A DNA stretch of 47,303 bases from an uncultured Mollicutes bacterium (lineage in GTDB: Bacteria > Bacillota_I > Bacilli_A > RF39 > UBA660): positions 1 to 47,303 of the forward strand of contig CAMMVQ010000009.1 of the NCBI GenBank assembly GCA_946500425.1, written 5' to 3'. The stretch's first letter is position 1, and the number at the start of each line of letters is the position of its first letter. Both the position numbers and the translations under genes were made by a program. A model generated the notes under the pieces. It made no database searches. It saw only the letters and a list, made by a program, of their open reading frames with translations, and was not told the DNA's origin. Shown piece after piece: positions 1 to 9,121 of this stretch.

Positions 1-90
1 TTGGAAACCAAAGAAGAAACAACTTCTACAACGGCCTTGGAAACCAAAGAAGAAACAACTTCTACAACGGCCTTGGAAACCAAAGAAGAA
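1..90 (+). repeat. 36-bp tandem repeat (2.5 copies), unit ttggaaaccaaagaagaaacaacttctacaacggcc encoding LETKEETTSTTA
   Basis: Identical copies at 1-36 and 37-72, partial copy 73-90. Confidence 0.95.
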
Positions 91-831
91 ATATTAGTTA
101 CGGTTCCTTTAAAAAATGGTTTTGTTAATGAAGATAATAAAACTTATTATTACGAAAACGATGTTAAAGTAACTGGACTTAAAATAATTGACGGTGTAAA
201 TCATTATTTTGCTCCTAATGGCACTTATCTTGGAACTAATAACGTAAAGATAATTGACGTAAGTCATCACCAAGGTAAAATTAATTGGGAGGATATAAAA
301 AACAGTGCGGAAATTTATGGTGTTATTATAAGGGCTGGTTATTGGAACACGCTTGATAGAGAGTTTTCTAATAACATAAATGAGGTAAAAAGGTTAAACA
401 TTCCATACGGGATATATTTTTATAGTTATGCCTCTAGCGTTAATGGTGCTAAAATAGAAGGAGAGTTTGCAAGGAAAGTTATAAGTGATTATGATTTAAA
501 TCCTACATTAGGAATTTACTATGACATAGAAAGTTGGAACACCGGTACATCAAGCTCCGATTCCATTTCTAAAAGCATGTATGATGCAATTACGGGTGCT
601 TTTGTAAATAAAGTTAAAGAAGCAGTAGGAGATAAATATAAGGTAAAATTATATTCTGGTAGGTGGTACGCGATGAACAGGTTAGGAAGTGAATCAAAGG
701 CCTTGGTGGACTGGGTGGCTGAATATAATAGTACTTGTAAGTACGATGGAAGTTATTCACTTTGGCAGTACACTTCAAGTGGCAGTGTACCTGGAATAAC
801 CGGTAGGGTAGATATAAGTTATTTAAAATAA
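1..831 (+). CDS. GH25-family lysozyme (N-acetylmuramidase), 5' end probably cut by the window edge
   Basis: VKIIDVSHHQGKINWEDIKNS...GVIIRAGYW...YDIES...YSGRWYA...LWQYTSSGSVPGITGRVDISYL is typical of GH25; N-terminal 12-aa repeats; no RBS visible at the window start. Confidence 0.85.
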   Translation: METKEETTSTTALETKEETTSTTALETKEEILVTVPLKNGFVNEDNKTYYYENDVKVTGLKIIDGVNHYFAPNGTYLGTNNVKIIDVSHHQGKINWEDIKNSAEIYGVIIRAGYWNTLDREFSNNINEVKRLNIPYGIYFYSYASSVNGAKIEGEFARKVISDYDLNPTLGIYYDIESWNTGTSSSDSISKSMYDAITGAFVNKVKEAVGDKYKVKLYSGRWYAMNRLGSESKALVDWVAEYNSTCKYDGSYSLWQYTSSGSVPGITGRVDISYLK

Positions 832-856
832 AAAAAGAGAATAAATTCTCTTTTAG
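832..856. terminator. Bidirectional intrinsic terminator between convergent genes
   Basis: aaaaaaagagaataaattctctttt: hairpin with A-tract and T-tract. Confidence 0.7.
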
Positions 857-1131
857 AACCATCTTCTTGGTGGATAAGGATATGGATATGGTCCTGGTGG
901 ATAATAAACGGGTCTGTTATATCCGTATCCTGGTCTCCAAAATGCTGGTGCTAAGGCAGCGCCAGTTACGCCTCCAAGTAAGAACGGAAATACAAAGCCT
1001 CCAGCTAATCTTTCATCGTTATTACCAGTATAATAACTTGCATTTATTGGATAAGTGCTTTGAGTATAGTAGACTTGGTCATTTGTTTGCCTTACTGGGA
1101 CTTGGTTTGTTTGACCGTACATATTATTCAT
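853..1131 (-). CDS. Small Pro/Tyr/Gly-rich protein with a hydrophobic segment (spore-coat-like composition)
   Basis: ORF starting at MNNMYGQ after RBS gaaggtg; C-term PVYYPPGPYPYPYPPRRWF; hydrophobic LAGGFVFPFLLGGVTGAALAPAF. Confidence 0.6.
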   Translation of the reverse strand: MNNMYGQTNQVPVRQTNDQVYYTQSTYPINASYYTGNNDERLAGGFVFPFLLGGVTGAALAPAFWRPGYGYNRPVYYPPGPYPYPYPPRRWF

Positions 1132-1228
1132 AACTTCACCTTCCTGTTTTATTATATGAAACATCAAGTTTATGGAACCTTTAATTTACAAGAAAATGGT
1201 TAAATGATATAATGTTTGTGGTGGTAAC

Positions 1229-1837
1229 ATGAAAGCTTATAAGATTTATAAAAGAAGAAATCCTGTAGTTGTAAGAGGATTTTTAAAAACTTTAGCTAAA
1301 GATTATGATAAATATGGTTTTATGAGCGAGGATTTAGGAAAAGAATTAGAGGAATTATTCGATGATGATTACGTTGTTGGAATACATCGAACGGGGCATA
1401 CTATTGTTTCTGACGAGTTCTTAAGTGACGTATTTAATAATGGGTTAATAAATAATGGTGATGCGATGCAGGGCGTTGTATCAGATAATCCGGATATATC
1501 AAAAACGGTTTCGCTTCAAAGTGATTTTTTGCTGATGTACGGACAGATAAAAACTTGTAATGGTTATAAAAACTCACAAGGAGTGTTAATAATAAAGATT
1601 CCTAAATCATACTTGAGGTTAAAAGATGGAGTGGTTAAACCAATTTATTTTCATGAGTATGGCTATAAATTTAGGTTACTTCCGGAGTACGTATATGGTT
1701 ATGTTGGGGTAAATAAAGGTGTGTGTGCTTCAATAATTAGAAATCCAAATTATAAAGACTTTCATGACTATAATGATGATGGTCTTGTATTTGATTCTAG
1801 TGTTTGTGATATAAATGAAAAAGTAAAGGTTAAATAG
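1229..1837 (+). CDS. Hypothetical protein, possibly ADP-ribosyltransferase-like fold
   Basis: Intact 202-aa ORF; VVGIHRTGHTIVSDEFLSDVFNNGLINNGD resembles ART first-strand/helix segments; fold call is weak. Confidence 0.6.
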   Translation: MKAYKIYKRRNPVVVRGFLKTLAKDYDKYGFMSEDLGKELEELFDDDYVVGIHRTGHTIVSDEFLSDVFNNGLINNGDAMQGVVSDNPDISKTVSLQSDFLLMYGQIKTCNGYKNSQGVLIIKIPKSYLRLKDGVVKPIYFHEYGYKFRLLPEYVYGYVGVNKGVCASIIRNPNYKDFHDYNDDGLVFDSSVCDINEKVKVK

Positions 1838-1847
1838 TGGTGATTAT

Positions 1848-3641
1848 ATGGATAAAATAAAGTTAATGGACGAGGGGCTTGCTAACAAAATAGCAGCTGG
1901 AGAAGTGGTTGAAAAGTGTGTTTCAGTAGTTAAAGAACTAGTTGAAAATAGTGTTGACGCTGGTGCAACAGAAATAAAAATAGAGGTAAAAGAAGCCGGT
2001 ATTAAAATGATTAAGGTAACGGATAATGGTTCTGGAATGTCAAAGCATGACGCACTTTTAGCCTTTGAAAGACACGCAACAAGTAAACTTCTTGATGAAA
2101 CTGATTTATTTAGGATTGCGTCGTTAGGTTTTAGGGGTGAGGCACTACCTTCCATCGCAGCGGTATCGGAAGTGGAACTTAAAACATCAACCGGTGACGT
2201 TGGAACAAAGGTAGTTATAAAAGGCGGTAAACTAATTAAAAACGAGGTTTCAGACGCAAGAAAAGGGACGATAATTACCGTTAATAATTTGTTTTATAAC
2301 ACTCCAGCGAGGTTAAAGTATCTAAATAGTTATTACACCGAACTTGCTAATATATGTGAATACGTAAATAAAATGGCCCTTTCTTATACCGAAATTAAAT
2401 TCACTTTGATAAGTGATGATAAGGTTTTGTTAAATACGGATGGTTCAGGTAACTTACTTAAGGTTATAAAAGAAATATACGGTAGCGATGTTGCTAGAAA
2501 AATGAGACCAATTTCGGTTTTTAATGATGACTATGATGTTGATGGTTTCATATCTTTACCGGAGGTTACCAGGTCATCAAGAAACCATATGGTAACGTTA
2601 GTTAATAAAAGAGTGGTTAAGAACGTAGAATTAAACCGTGCAATAAATGATGCTTATCATACTTATAAGCCCGAAACCAGGTATCCAATCGTAGTTTTAA
2701 ACATTAATACGGATCCTTCTTTGGTTGACGTTAACGTGCACCCATCAAAGTTGGATATTAAGTTTAGTAACTTTGAAGATTTAAAAGAACTTATAAGAAC
2801 CGGAATAAAGCATGTTTTAGATAAAAACCTTTTAATTCCAAAAATAGAACAAAAACCATCCCAAGAAGAAAGACCAAAAGTAAAAGAACAAGTGCTAAAC
2901 CTTGAAAGAGCAAACGTAATTGATGATGTTACCATTGATTATTCTATTTTTGATGAACAAACGTTAGAAGTAAATGAAGACATCTCTAATTATAACGAAG
3001 CTAACGATGATACCATAATAGAAAATGAAGCTAAAAACACTGAAGAAAGTAAGGTGGTTATGCCTGAAATGTACCCTGTTGGTCTTGCTAAGGGAACGTA
3101 TATTATATGTCATAATGAACTAGGTATTTACATGATTGATCAGCATGCCGCAAAAGAAAGAATAAATTATGAAGGCTATTTAAAAGCTTTTGGTAATCCA
3201 AATAATAGCAGCATAAAAATGCTTGTTCCACTTACGCTTGAATTTCCAAGTAATGAGTTTATAATAATTAAAAAGAACATTGGCGTTTTAAAAGACATGA
3301 AGTTTGACATTGAAGAAAACGGGATTAATACTTTTGTTATAAAAGAACATCCAACGTGGCTTAAAACTGGTTATGAAGAGGAGAGCATTAAACGTATTTT
3401 AGAGGTTATAATAGAGCAAGAAAAAAACTTTTCAATTGAAAAGTTTAGGGAGAAAGCCGCAACCATGCTTAGCTGTAAAATGGCGATAAAAGCCAACATG
3501 AACATAAGTATAAAGGAAATGGAGGCTTTAATTGATGATTTAAGAAAATGTAATAATCCTTATACTTGTCCTCACGGAAGACCAACAACCATCTTCTTTA
3601 GTAATTATGAACTTGAAAAGATGTTTAAAAGGGCCATGTGA
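1848..3641 (+). CDS. mutL: DNA mismatch repair protein MutL (endonuclease-type)
   Basis: GHKL ATPase N-terminus IAAGEVVEKCVSVVKELVENSVDAGA, GFRGEALPSI; C-terminal DQHAAKERINYE and CPHGRPT. Confidence 0.97.
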   Translation: MDKIKLMDEGLANKIAAGEVVEKCVSVVKELVENSVDAGATEIKIEVKEAGIKMIKVTDNGSGMSKHDALLAFERHATSKLLDETDLFRIASLGFRGEALPSIAAVSEVELKTSTGDVGTKVVIKGGKLIKNEVSDARKGTIITVNNLFYNTPARLKYLNSYYTELANICEYVNKMALSYTEIKFTLISDDKVLLNTDGSGNLLKVIKEIYGSDVARKMRPISVFNDDYDVDGFISLPEVTRSSRNHMVTLVNKRVVKNVELNRAINDAYHTYKPETRYPIVVLNINTDPSLVDVNVHPSKLDIKFSNFEDLKELIRTGIKHVLDKNLLIPKIEQKPSQEERPKVKEQVLNLERANVIDDVTIDYSIFDEQTLEVNEDISNYNEANDDTIIENEAKNTEESKVVMPEMYPVGLAKGTYIICHNELGIYMIDQHAAKERINYEGYLKAFGNPNNSSIKMLVPLTLEFPSNEFIIIKKNIGVLKDMKFDIEENGINTFVIKEHPTWLKTGYEEESIKRILEVIIEQEKNFSIEKFREKAATMLSCKMAIKANMNISIKEMEALIDDLRKCNNPYTCPHGRPTTIFFSNYELEKMFKRAM

Positions 3642-3645
3642 TATT

Positions 3646-4332
3646 TTGAGTAGCAATTTATTTTTATCAAGTGATACTTTAAGAATGTTAAAACCAGTAT
3701 CAAATAATTCTAGTGGCTTTTCCGGAAAATGTTTTTGGTATGGTGATAACGTTATTAAGGTGTTTGACGGAATGATACCAAGTAAAATAAAAAGACATAT
3801 TTCAAAACAAATAAAATTAGATTCTAAAGTTTTTATGTATCCTAGAAAGAGACTATATGTTTATGGTGATTTTAAAATTAAGTATAAAGGATATTTAAAG
3901 AAAAGTGCGCCGGGTTATGATTTACCAGAAATCATTTCAAAAGTAAAAAACGGAACGTTTGACATTCCTTTTGAAAGGTTATTATCGGTTTACTATGATT
4001 ATTTCCTTCTTTACTTATTAAAAGAAGAGGTGTTAGTATCCGATGTTAAGATGGAACATATCTTTGTTGATGATAGTATTTATTTAATCGATACTGACCT
4101 ATACGAACATTCATTGTCTTTTATGAGTGACTTAGAAAAAAAGAACCATAATTTATTTGAAATTAATAGTTCTTTATATAGATTTTTTTATCAGTTAAAT
4201 CCAAATACTCGAAGATATACAAATACGGATTTTTACAAGGAAGAATATTTATATAATTTTATTAAAGATATATCTAAAGACTCTAACGGAATGATAAAGA
4301 CTTTGAGCGATTTTTATCATGAAAGAAGATAA
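3646..4332 (+). CDS. Kinase-like-fold hypothetical protein (TTG start likely)
   Basis: ORF between mutL and miaA; VLVSDVKMEHIFVDDSIYLIDTDLYE resembles a degenerate kinase catalytic loop/DxD region. Confidence 0.5.
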   Translation: MSSNLFLSSDTLRMLKPVSNNSSGFSGKCFWYGDNVIKVFDGMIPSKIKRHISKQIKLDSKVFMYPRKRLYVYGDFKIKYKGYLKKSAPGYDLPEIISKVKNGTFDIPFERLLSVYYDYFLLYLLKEEVLVSDVKMEHIFVDDSIYLIDTDLYEHSLSFMSDLEKKNHNLFEINSSLYRFFYQLNPNTRRYTNTDFYKEEYLYNFIKDISKDSNGMIKTLSDFYHERR

Positions 4333-4345
4333 GGGTGGTGTTATT

Positions 4346-5212
4346 TTGATTGTTGTAATAGTAGGTCCTACCGGAGTAGGTAAAACTAAGCTTTCAATTG
4401 AGCTTGCTAAACGTTATAACGCTGATGTAATAAGTGCTGATAGCATGCAAATATATAAGGAAATGGACGTTGGAACCGCTAAAGTTACCAAAGAAGAAAT
4501 GAAGGGTATACCCCATCATTTAATAGATTTTAAGAACGTAAGTGATGATTACTCGGTTTATGACTATCAAAAAGACGCAAGAAAAATTCTTAATGATTTG
4601 ATAAGCAAAAATAAAAACGTAATTATCGTAGGGGGCACTGGATTGTACTTAAAAGTTTTGCTTTATGATTATGATTTTAAAGAAAGCTTAAATAAAAAAG
4701 ACTTTACTAGTTACACTAATAAAGAATTATATGACATGGTAAGAAAAATAGATAGTAAAAGTAAAATACACGTTAATAACAGGCAAAGACTAGAAAGTTT
4801 TCTAAATAACCATGATACAGAAATCAGTAGTAACGGAAATAAACTTCTTTATGACGCGATAATAATTGGACTTACCAGGCCAAGAAGTGAGCTTTATGAG
4901 GTGATTAATAACCGGGTTGATTTAATGTTTGATCAAGGATTATTAGAAGAAGCAAAAAAATTATATGACAATTATAATGATACTAAGGCCTTTAAGACGG
5001 CTATTGCGTACAAAGAGTTAGCCTTGTTTTTTGAGGGTAAGATAACGCTTTTTGAGGCTAAAGAATTAATAAAGAAAAGAAGCCGTAACTACGCTAAAAG
5101 ACAGTATACGTGGTTTAATAACCAAATGAACGTAAAATGGTTTGACGTAAACGTAAGTGATTTTAATAAAACGATTGATGAGATTATAAGTTTTATAGAT
5201 AAAAAGGAGTGA
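4346..5212 (+). CDS. miaA: tRNA dimethylallyltransferase MiaA (TTG start likely after aagggtggtg)
   Basis: VVIVGPTGVGKTKLSIELAKRYNADVISADSMQIYKEMDVGTAK; ITLF..; family-typical. Confidence 0.95.
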   Translation: MIVVIVGPTGVGKTKLSIELAKRYNADVISADSMQIYKEMDVGTAKVTKEEMKGIPHHLIDFKNVSDDYSVYDYQKDARKILNDLISKNKNVIIVGGTGLYLKVLLYDYDFKESLNKKDFTSYTNKELYDMVRKIDSKSKIHVNNRQRLESFLNNHDTEISSNGNKLLYDAIIIGLTRPRSELYEVINNRVDLMFDQGLLEEAKKLYDNYNDTKAFKTAIAYKELALFFEGKITLFEAKELIKKRSRNYAKRQYTWFNNQMNVKWFDVNVSDFNKTIDEIISFIDKKE

Positions 5213-5216
5213 TAAA

Positions 5217-5399
5217 ATGGCTAAGAAGAAAGTGGGAAGACCAAGTAAAATTGATAATGATACGATGAGAGAAGTTAACGTATGGTTCGTATTTATAATT
5301 GTTATTTTGTTTGTTCTTTTATCAATGACGATAATTACGATTGTTAATCCAAACGTAATAGAAAACATAAAGGCGAGTATTATTAATTTATTTAAATAG
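5217..5399 (+). CDS. Small single-TM protein with AT-hook-like N-terminus
   Basis: MAKKKVGRPSKID then hydrophobic VWFVFIIVILFVLLSMTIITIV; RBS aaggagtgataa. Confidence 0.65.
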   Translation: MAKKKVGRPSKIDNDTMREVNVWFVFIIVILFVLLSMTIITIVNPNVIENIKASIINLFK

Positions 5400-5424
5400 G
5401 CCCAATTAAAATTGGACCTTTTAT
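5400..5424. terminator. Bidirectional terminator
   Basis: ggcccaattaaaattggaccttttatttt. Confidence 0.7.
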
Positions 5425-6350
5425 TTTGCTTCTATATATATATTCTTATCAAATTCATGTTCGTTTTTAGATAAGTTTTCTAAGGTGGTAGTTGGAATTA
5501 AAAAATAATCATGACTAAGACTTTGTGTCCCGTCATAAGTTATTGGATCATCCCAGGTTAGGTCAAGATGTAACCATTTGCCATCGACGTAAGCTAAGTT
5601 CCATACGTGGGTATCAGATGAAATGCGGTAATTTTTAACGCCCATTTTTTCTAGGAATAGCTGCATTGCATCAGTGTAACCACTGCATATTCCAACGCCT
5701 TCTATCAATACTCCGTAAGCACTACTTGAGTTTATGTCGGTGTTTCCGGTTACGTTATCAGTGTCGTACTTGGTATTGTTGATAATATAATCATGAAAGG
5801 TTTTAATGTTTTCCGTTAAGCTTTTGTTTTCATCATAATTTTCTTCATATATTTTATCTACGGTTTCGTTTATTTTCTTTATTTGTTCATCGGTGTACCT
5901 TGCTTTCTTTTTTAAGGTCACCTTACCCGCAGACGTAAAGGTGGTATTAACCCGGTCAAAAGTATTATAAGGATGAACAAAATTACTTATGTCGGTTAAA
6001 TACGTGTTGTTTTCAACCATTTCTTTCATGTCATCAGTACAAGTTAAGTAATCTGGATCACATTTTACCATGTACTCACCCCAACCAGCATCCAAAAAGG
6101 TATAAATAGCGTTTTTGGCGTCTTCCTTACTTTTTATTGTTGTGTCCGTATTTATTTTAACGTATTCATAATTTTCATTCTTTCGGTACTCGTTATCAGT
6201 TAGATTCTGCTTTATATCTGGCTGTAAATATTTTGTATAAACGTATTCAAGCTTGTTTGCTATTAAATAAAAGTTATCATATATTAAGTATCCTAATATT
6301 ACTATTACAACTACCGTAACCGCTATTTTTATTAACTTTTTTAAGTTCAT
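5421..6350 (-). CDS. Membrane-anchored transglutaminase-like (cysteine protease fold) protein
   Basis: N-terminal TM; GVGICSGYTDAMQLFLEKMGV...YRISSDTHVWNLAYVDGKWLHLDLTWDDP. Confidence 0.85.
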   Translation of the reverse strand: MNLKKLIKIAVTVVVIVILGYLIYDNFYLIANKLEYVYTKYLQPDIKQNLTDNEYRKNENYEYVKINTDTTIKSKEDAKNAIYTFLDAGWGEYMVKCDPDYLTCTDDMKEMVENNTYLTDISNFVHPYNTFDRVNTTFTSAGKVTLKKKARYTDEQIKKINETVDKIYEENYDENKSLTENIKTFHDYIINNTKYDTDNVTGNTDINSSSAYGVLIEGVGICSGYTDAMQLFLEKMGVKNYRISSDTHVWNLAYVDGKWLHLDLTWDDPITYDGTQSLSHDYFLIPTTTLENLSKNEHEFDKNIYIEAK

Positions 6351-6400
6351 CTTATCACCAGTTTAATTATACCAATAAAGTATAAAAAAAAGAAGTAAAA

Positions 6401-6643
6401 TTACTTCGTTTCGTTTACTTTTTTAGCTAATCTTGATTTTTCACGTGCTGCTTTGTTTTTTGTTATAATTCCTTGATTACAAGCTTTATCAATTCTTTTG
6501 TTAGCAATGTTTAAGTTTTCTAAAGTAGCATTTTTTTCTACTTTTTTAATTGCTGTTTTCATGCTTCCCTTTTTTAAAATGTTAGCATCATGTTTTGCGC
6601 TGGTAACTTTAACTCTTTTTTTAGCACTTTTAATATTTGGCAT
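6401..6643 (-). CDS. rpsT: 30S ribosomal protein bS20
   Basis: MPNIKSAKKRVKVTSAKHDANILKKGSMKTAIKKVEKNA...IDKACNQGIITKNKAAREKSRLAKKVN; RBS aggaggtg. Confidence 0.95.
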   Translation of the reverse strand: MPNIKSAKKRVKVTSAKHDANILKKGSMKTAIKKVEKNATLENLNIANKRIDKACNQGIITKNKAAREKSRLAKKVNETK

Positions 6644-6749
6644 CATTTCACCTCCTGGCGTACATAACTTCTATAAGTTTAACAAAAAAAATATAAAAAA
6701 TCAATAATAAATACTATTTTTGGTAAAAATAACAATAGGTGATACAAAC

Positions 6750-7760
6750 ATGCATAAAATAGATTTAAAAAAATACGAAATAAGAACCGACATGGCGATA
6801 GATTTGGCCGAAAAAAACAAGGAAACGTTTAATCCGGAGACAATGGAGGAAAACGGTGTTAAAACTTCGTGGCTAACCTTAGATGATAATAATCCAATAG
6901 GAAAAAAAGCTGGTACTTATTTAACCATTGAATTTGATGACGTAACCGATGATGACGCCAAGAAAAACGTTTCTAATATTTTTAGCAGAGAACTCTCAAA
7001 AATGCTTGGTTTGGTCGGATTTAATCACGCGGTAAAAACCTTGGTCGTTGGGCTGGGCAACGAGCGCTCAACTCCTGATGCTTTAGGTCCTTTAGTTTCT
7101 AATAAGATAATTGTTACCAAACATTTTTTTGATATGAAGGTAAACGTAGATGAAAAGTTTTCGAACGTATCTGCGATTTATCCCGGAGTTACTGGTACAA
7201 CTGGTATTGAAACGAGTGATTTAATCACGGGAATAGTAAAAGAAACCAAACCCGACTTAGTAATCGTGGTTGATGCGCTTGCCTCTAGCTCGATTTCTAG
7301 GGTTAATAGAAGTGTGCAGGTTTCTAATACCGGAATTTATCCCGGAAGCGGAATTGGTAACCGAAGAAAAGAAATTTCAAAAGATACTCTTGGTGTTCCG
7401 GTGGTCGCAATCGGCGTGCCAACCGTTGTTGATGCCGCGGTAATAGTGTGCGACACAATAAATTATATGTCAAAAAATTACGCATATAATAAAATGGTAA
7501 AAGATAAAAAAAGCTCAAAATTAATAACCAAACCAATTAATTATCTCAATAAAGAAGTTACCGCTAGCAAGGAAGATAAAAAAACTCTATTAGGATTGGT
7601 TGGTACCTTAAGCGAAGAAGAACTAATTAATTTAACGTATGAAGTTCTAACTCCCATTGGCTATAATCTTATGGTAACGCCAAAGGAAGTAGACTTTATG
7701 ATGGAAAAACTATCAGACGTAATAAGTTACGGAATAAACCACTGTCTTCATAACATTTAA
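6750..7760 (+). CDS. gpr: Germination (GPR) endopeptidase
   Basis: EIRTDMAIDLAEK; VVGLGNERSTPDALGP; IYPGVTGTTGIET; PDLVIVVDALAS; NTGIYPGSGIGNRRKEIS; adjacent to rpsT and spoIIP. Confidence 0.95.
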   Translation: MHKIDLKKYEIRTDMAIDLAEKNKETFNPETMEENGVKTSWLTLDDNNPIGKKAGTYLTIEFDDVTDDDAKKNVSNIFSRELSKMLGLVGFNHAVKTLVVGLGNERSTPDALGPLVSNKIIVTKHFFDMKVNVDEKFSNVSAIYPGVTGTTGIETSDLITGIVKETKPDLVIVVDALASSSISRVNRSVQVSNTGIYPGSGIGNRRKEISKDTLGVPVVAIGVPTVVDAAVIVCDTINYMSKNYAYNKMVKDKKSSKLITKPINYLNKEVTASKEDKKTLLGLVGTLSEEELINLTYEVLTPIGYNLMVTPKEVDFMMEKLSDVISYGINHCLHNI

Positions 7761-7823
7761 AGTTATAATTTATTCGACAATAATAACATTAAAAATGTGT
7801 TAAGTTTCATGTGGGTGATTAAA

Positions 7824-8738
7824 ATGAAACAATTTAAGTCCAGAAAAATAAAAAAGAAAAACAAGATAATAAAGTATGTTTTTATCTTCTTTTTCTTTTT
7901 TGCGTACGTTTTTGCTTTTAAGTATTCATCCGATAAAAAACTTAAGAAAGACGTTTTAGACCCGGACGTTAATTACGTATCATTTAACTTGTCAAGTACC
8001 TTTTCAAATAAGTTTAGTAAGGCCGTTAATAAACCGGTTTCTTTACTTAATAGTAACGTTAAGCAGGCCGTTAAAATAGAATCTAAACAAACCAAAGTTT
8101 CTGATAAGAAAGAAGAAAATAAAGTTGCTGAAAAAGTTGAAAAAGAAATAGCGGCGGTAGTATATGTATATAACACGCACCAAACGGAAAGCTATGTAGA
8201 TTATTCGGTTTATGATGCGGCCTCTTTATTATCAAACAAACTAAATGAAAGTGGCATTCCGACTTATTTTGAGGAACAAAGCGTAAGCACCGTATTACAA
8301 CAAAACAACATGAAGTATTACGAATCATATGACGTATCTAAAAATTATTTAAAACAAGCAATTGCTAATAATGCTAACCTTAAATACTTTATTGATTTTC
8401 ACCGTGATTCCGTTAGTAAACAAAAAAGTACCATTAGTTATAATGGAAAAAATTATGCAAAGGTTTTGTTTCTAATCGGGCTTGATAACGCTAATTATAG
8501 CGCTAACTTACAAAGTACCAGTAGTTTAAATGAAATAATAGAAGGTAAAGTACCTGGAATTAGCCGGGGAATCATGAAAAAAGGAGGAAAAGGGGTAGAT
8601 GGAGTATATAATCAGGATGTTTCAGAAAACTTGTTTTTAATTGAAGTTGGTAGTAATTATAACACCAAAGAGGAAGTACAAAACACGATAGAAGTAATTT
8701 GTGATTCGTTTATTGAGTACGTAAGAGGTGCCGTATGA
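7824..8738 (+). CDS. spoIIP: Stage II sporulation protein P
   Basis: N-terminal TM; VYVYNTHQTESYVDY; FIDFHRDSVSK; LFLIEVGSNYNTKEEVQNTI. Confidence 0.92.
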   Translation: MKQFKSRKIKKKNKIIKYVFIFFFFFAYVFAFKYSSDKKLKKDVLDPDVNYVSFNLSSTFSNKFSKAVNKPVSLLNSNVKQAVKIESKQTKVSDKKEENKVAEKVEKEIAAVVYVYNTHQTESYVDYSVYDAASLLSNKLNESGIPTYFEEQSVSTVLQQNNMKYYESYDVSKNYLKQAIANNANLKYFIDFHRDSVSKQKSTISYNGKNYAKVLFLIGLDNANYSANLQSTSSLNEIIEGKVPGISRGIMKKGGKGVDGVYNQDVSENLFLIEVGSNYNTKEEVQNTIEVICDSFIEYVRGAV

Positions 8739-9064
8739 TTAGCTATAAAAAAATATTTCATGGTTTTATTTGGTTTTTATTTCTTAGTTTTTTAGTTTTG
8801 TATTTTTCCCAGGCTAATGGTTATTACGAGGACCTTAATAATAAAAAGGCAACCTTAACGGAAGAAAAAATAAAACAGTTTGAAAAAGATGTTAAAGATG
8901 GAAAAGAAATAAAGGTTGAAAATTACGTAGTTAACATGAAGAAAGATTATGGTAACGCAGTTTCTAATTTTGGACTTTATACTTCTAAAACGTTTGCTAA
9001 ATATTTTCAAAAAGGTTTAAACAAGATATTTGGCGGGGTAGATAAAGTCGTTAGCGATAAATAA
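8735..9064 (+). CDS. YqxA-like small membrane protein (by position and topology)
   Basis: 4-nt overlap with spoIIP, N-terminal TM; same position as yqxA between spoIIP and lepA in Bacillus. Confidence 0.55.
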   Translation: MISYKKIFHGFIWFLFLSFLVLYFSQANGYYEDLNNKKATLTEEKIKQFEKDVKDGKEIKVENYVVNMKKDYGNAVSNFGLYTSKTFAKYFQKGLNKIFGGVDKVVSDK

Positions 9065-9121
9065 TGTTTGATGTTTTGAAAAGCTTGTGTTAATATAGTT
9101 AGTACCAAAGGAAGTGTAAGC

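Noticed and set aside
867-1133. 88-aa + strand ORF antisense to the Pro/Tyr-rich protein
   Set aside because: The minus strand has the RBS and a coherent composition; + ORF looks like a shadow
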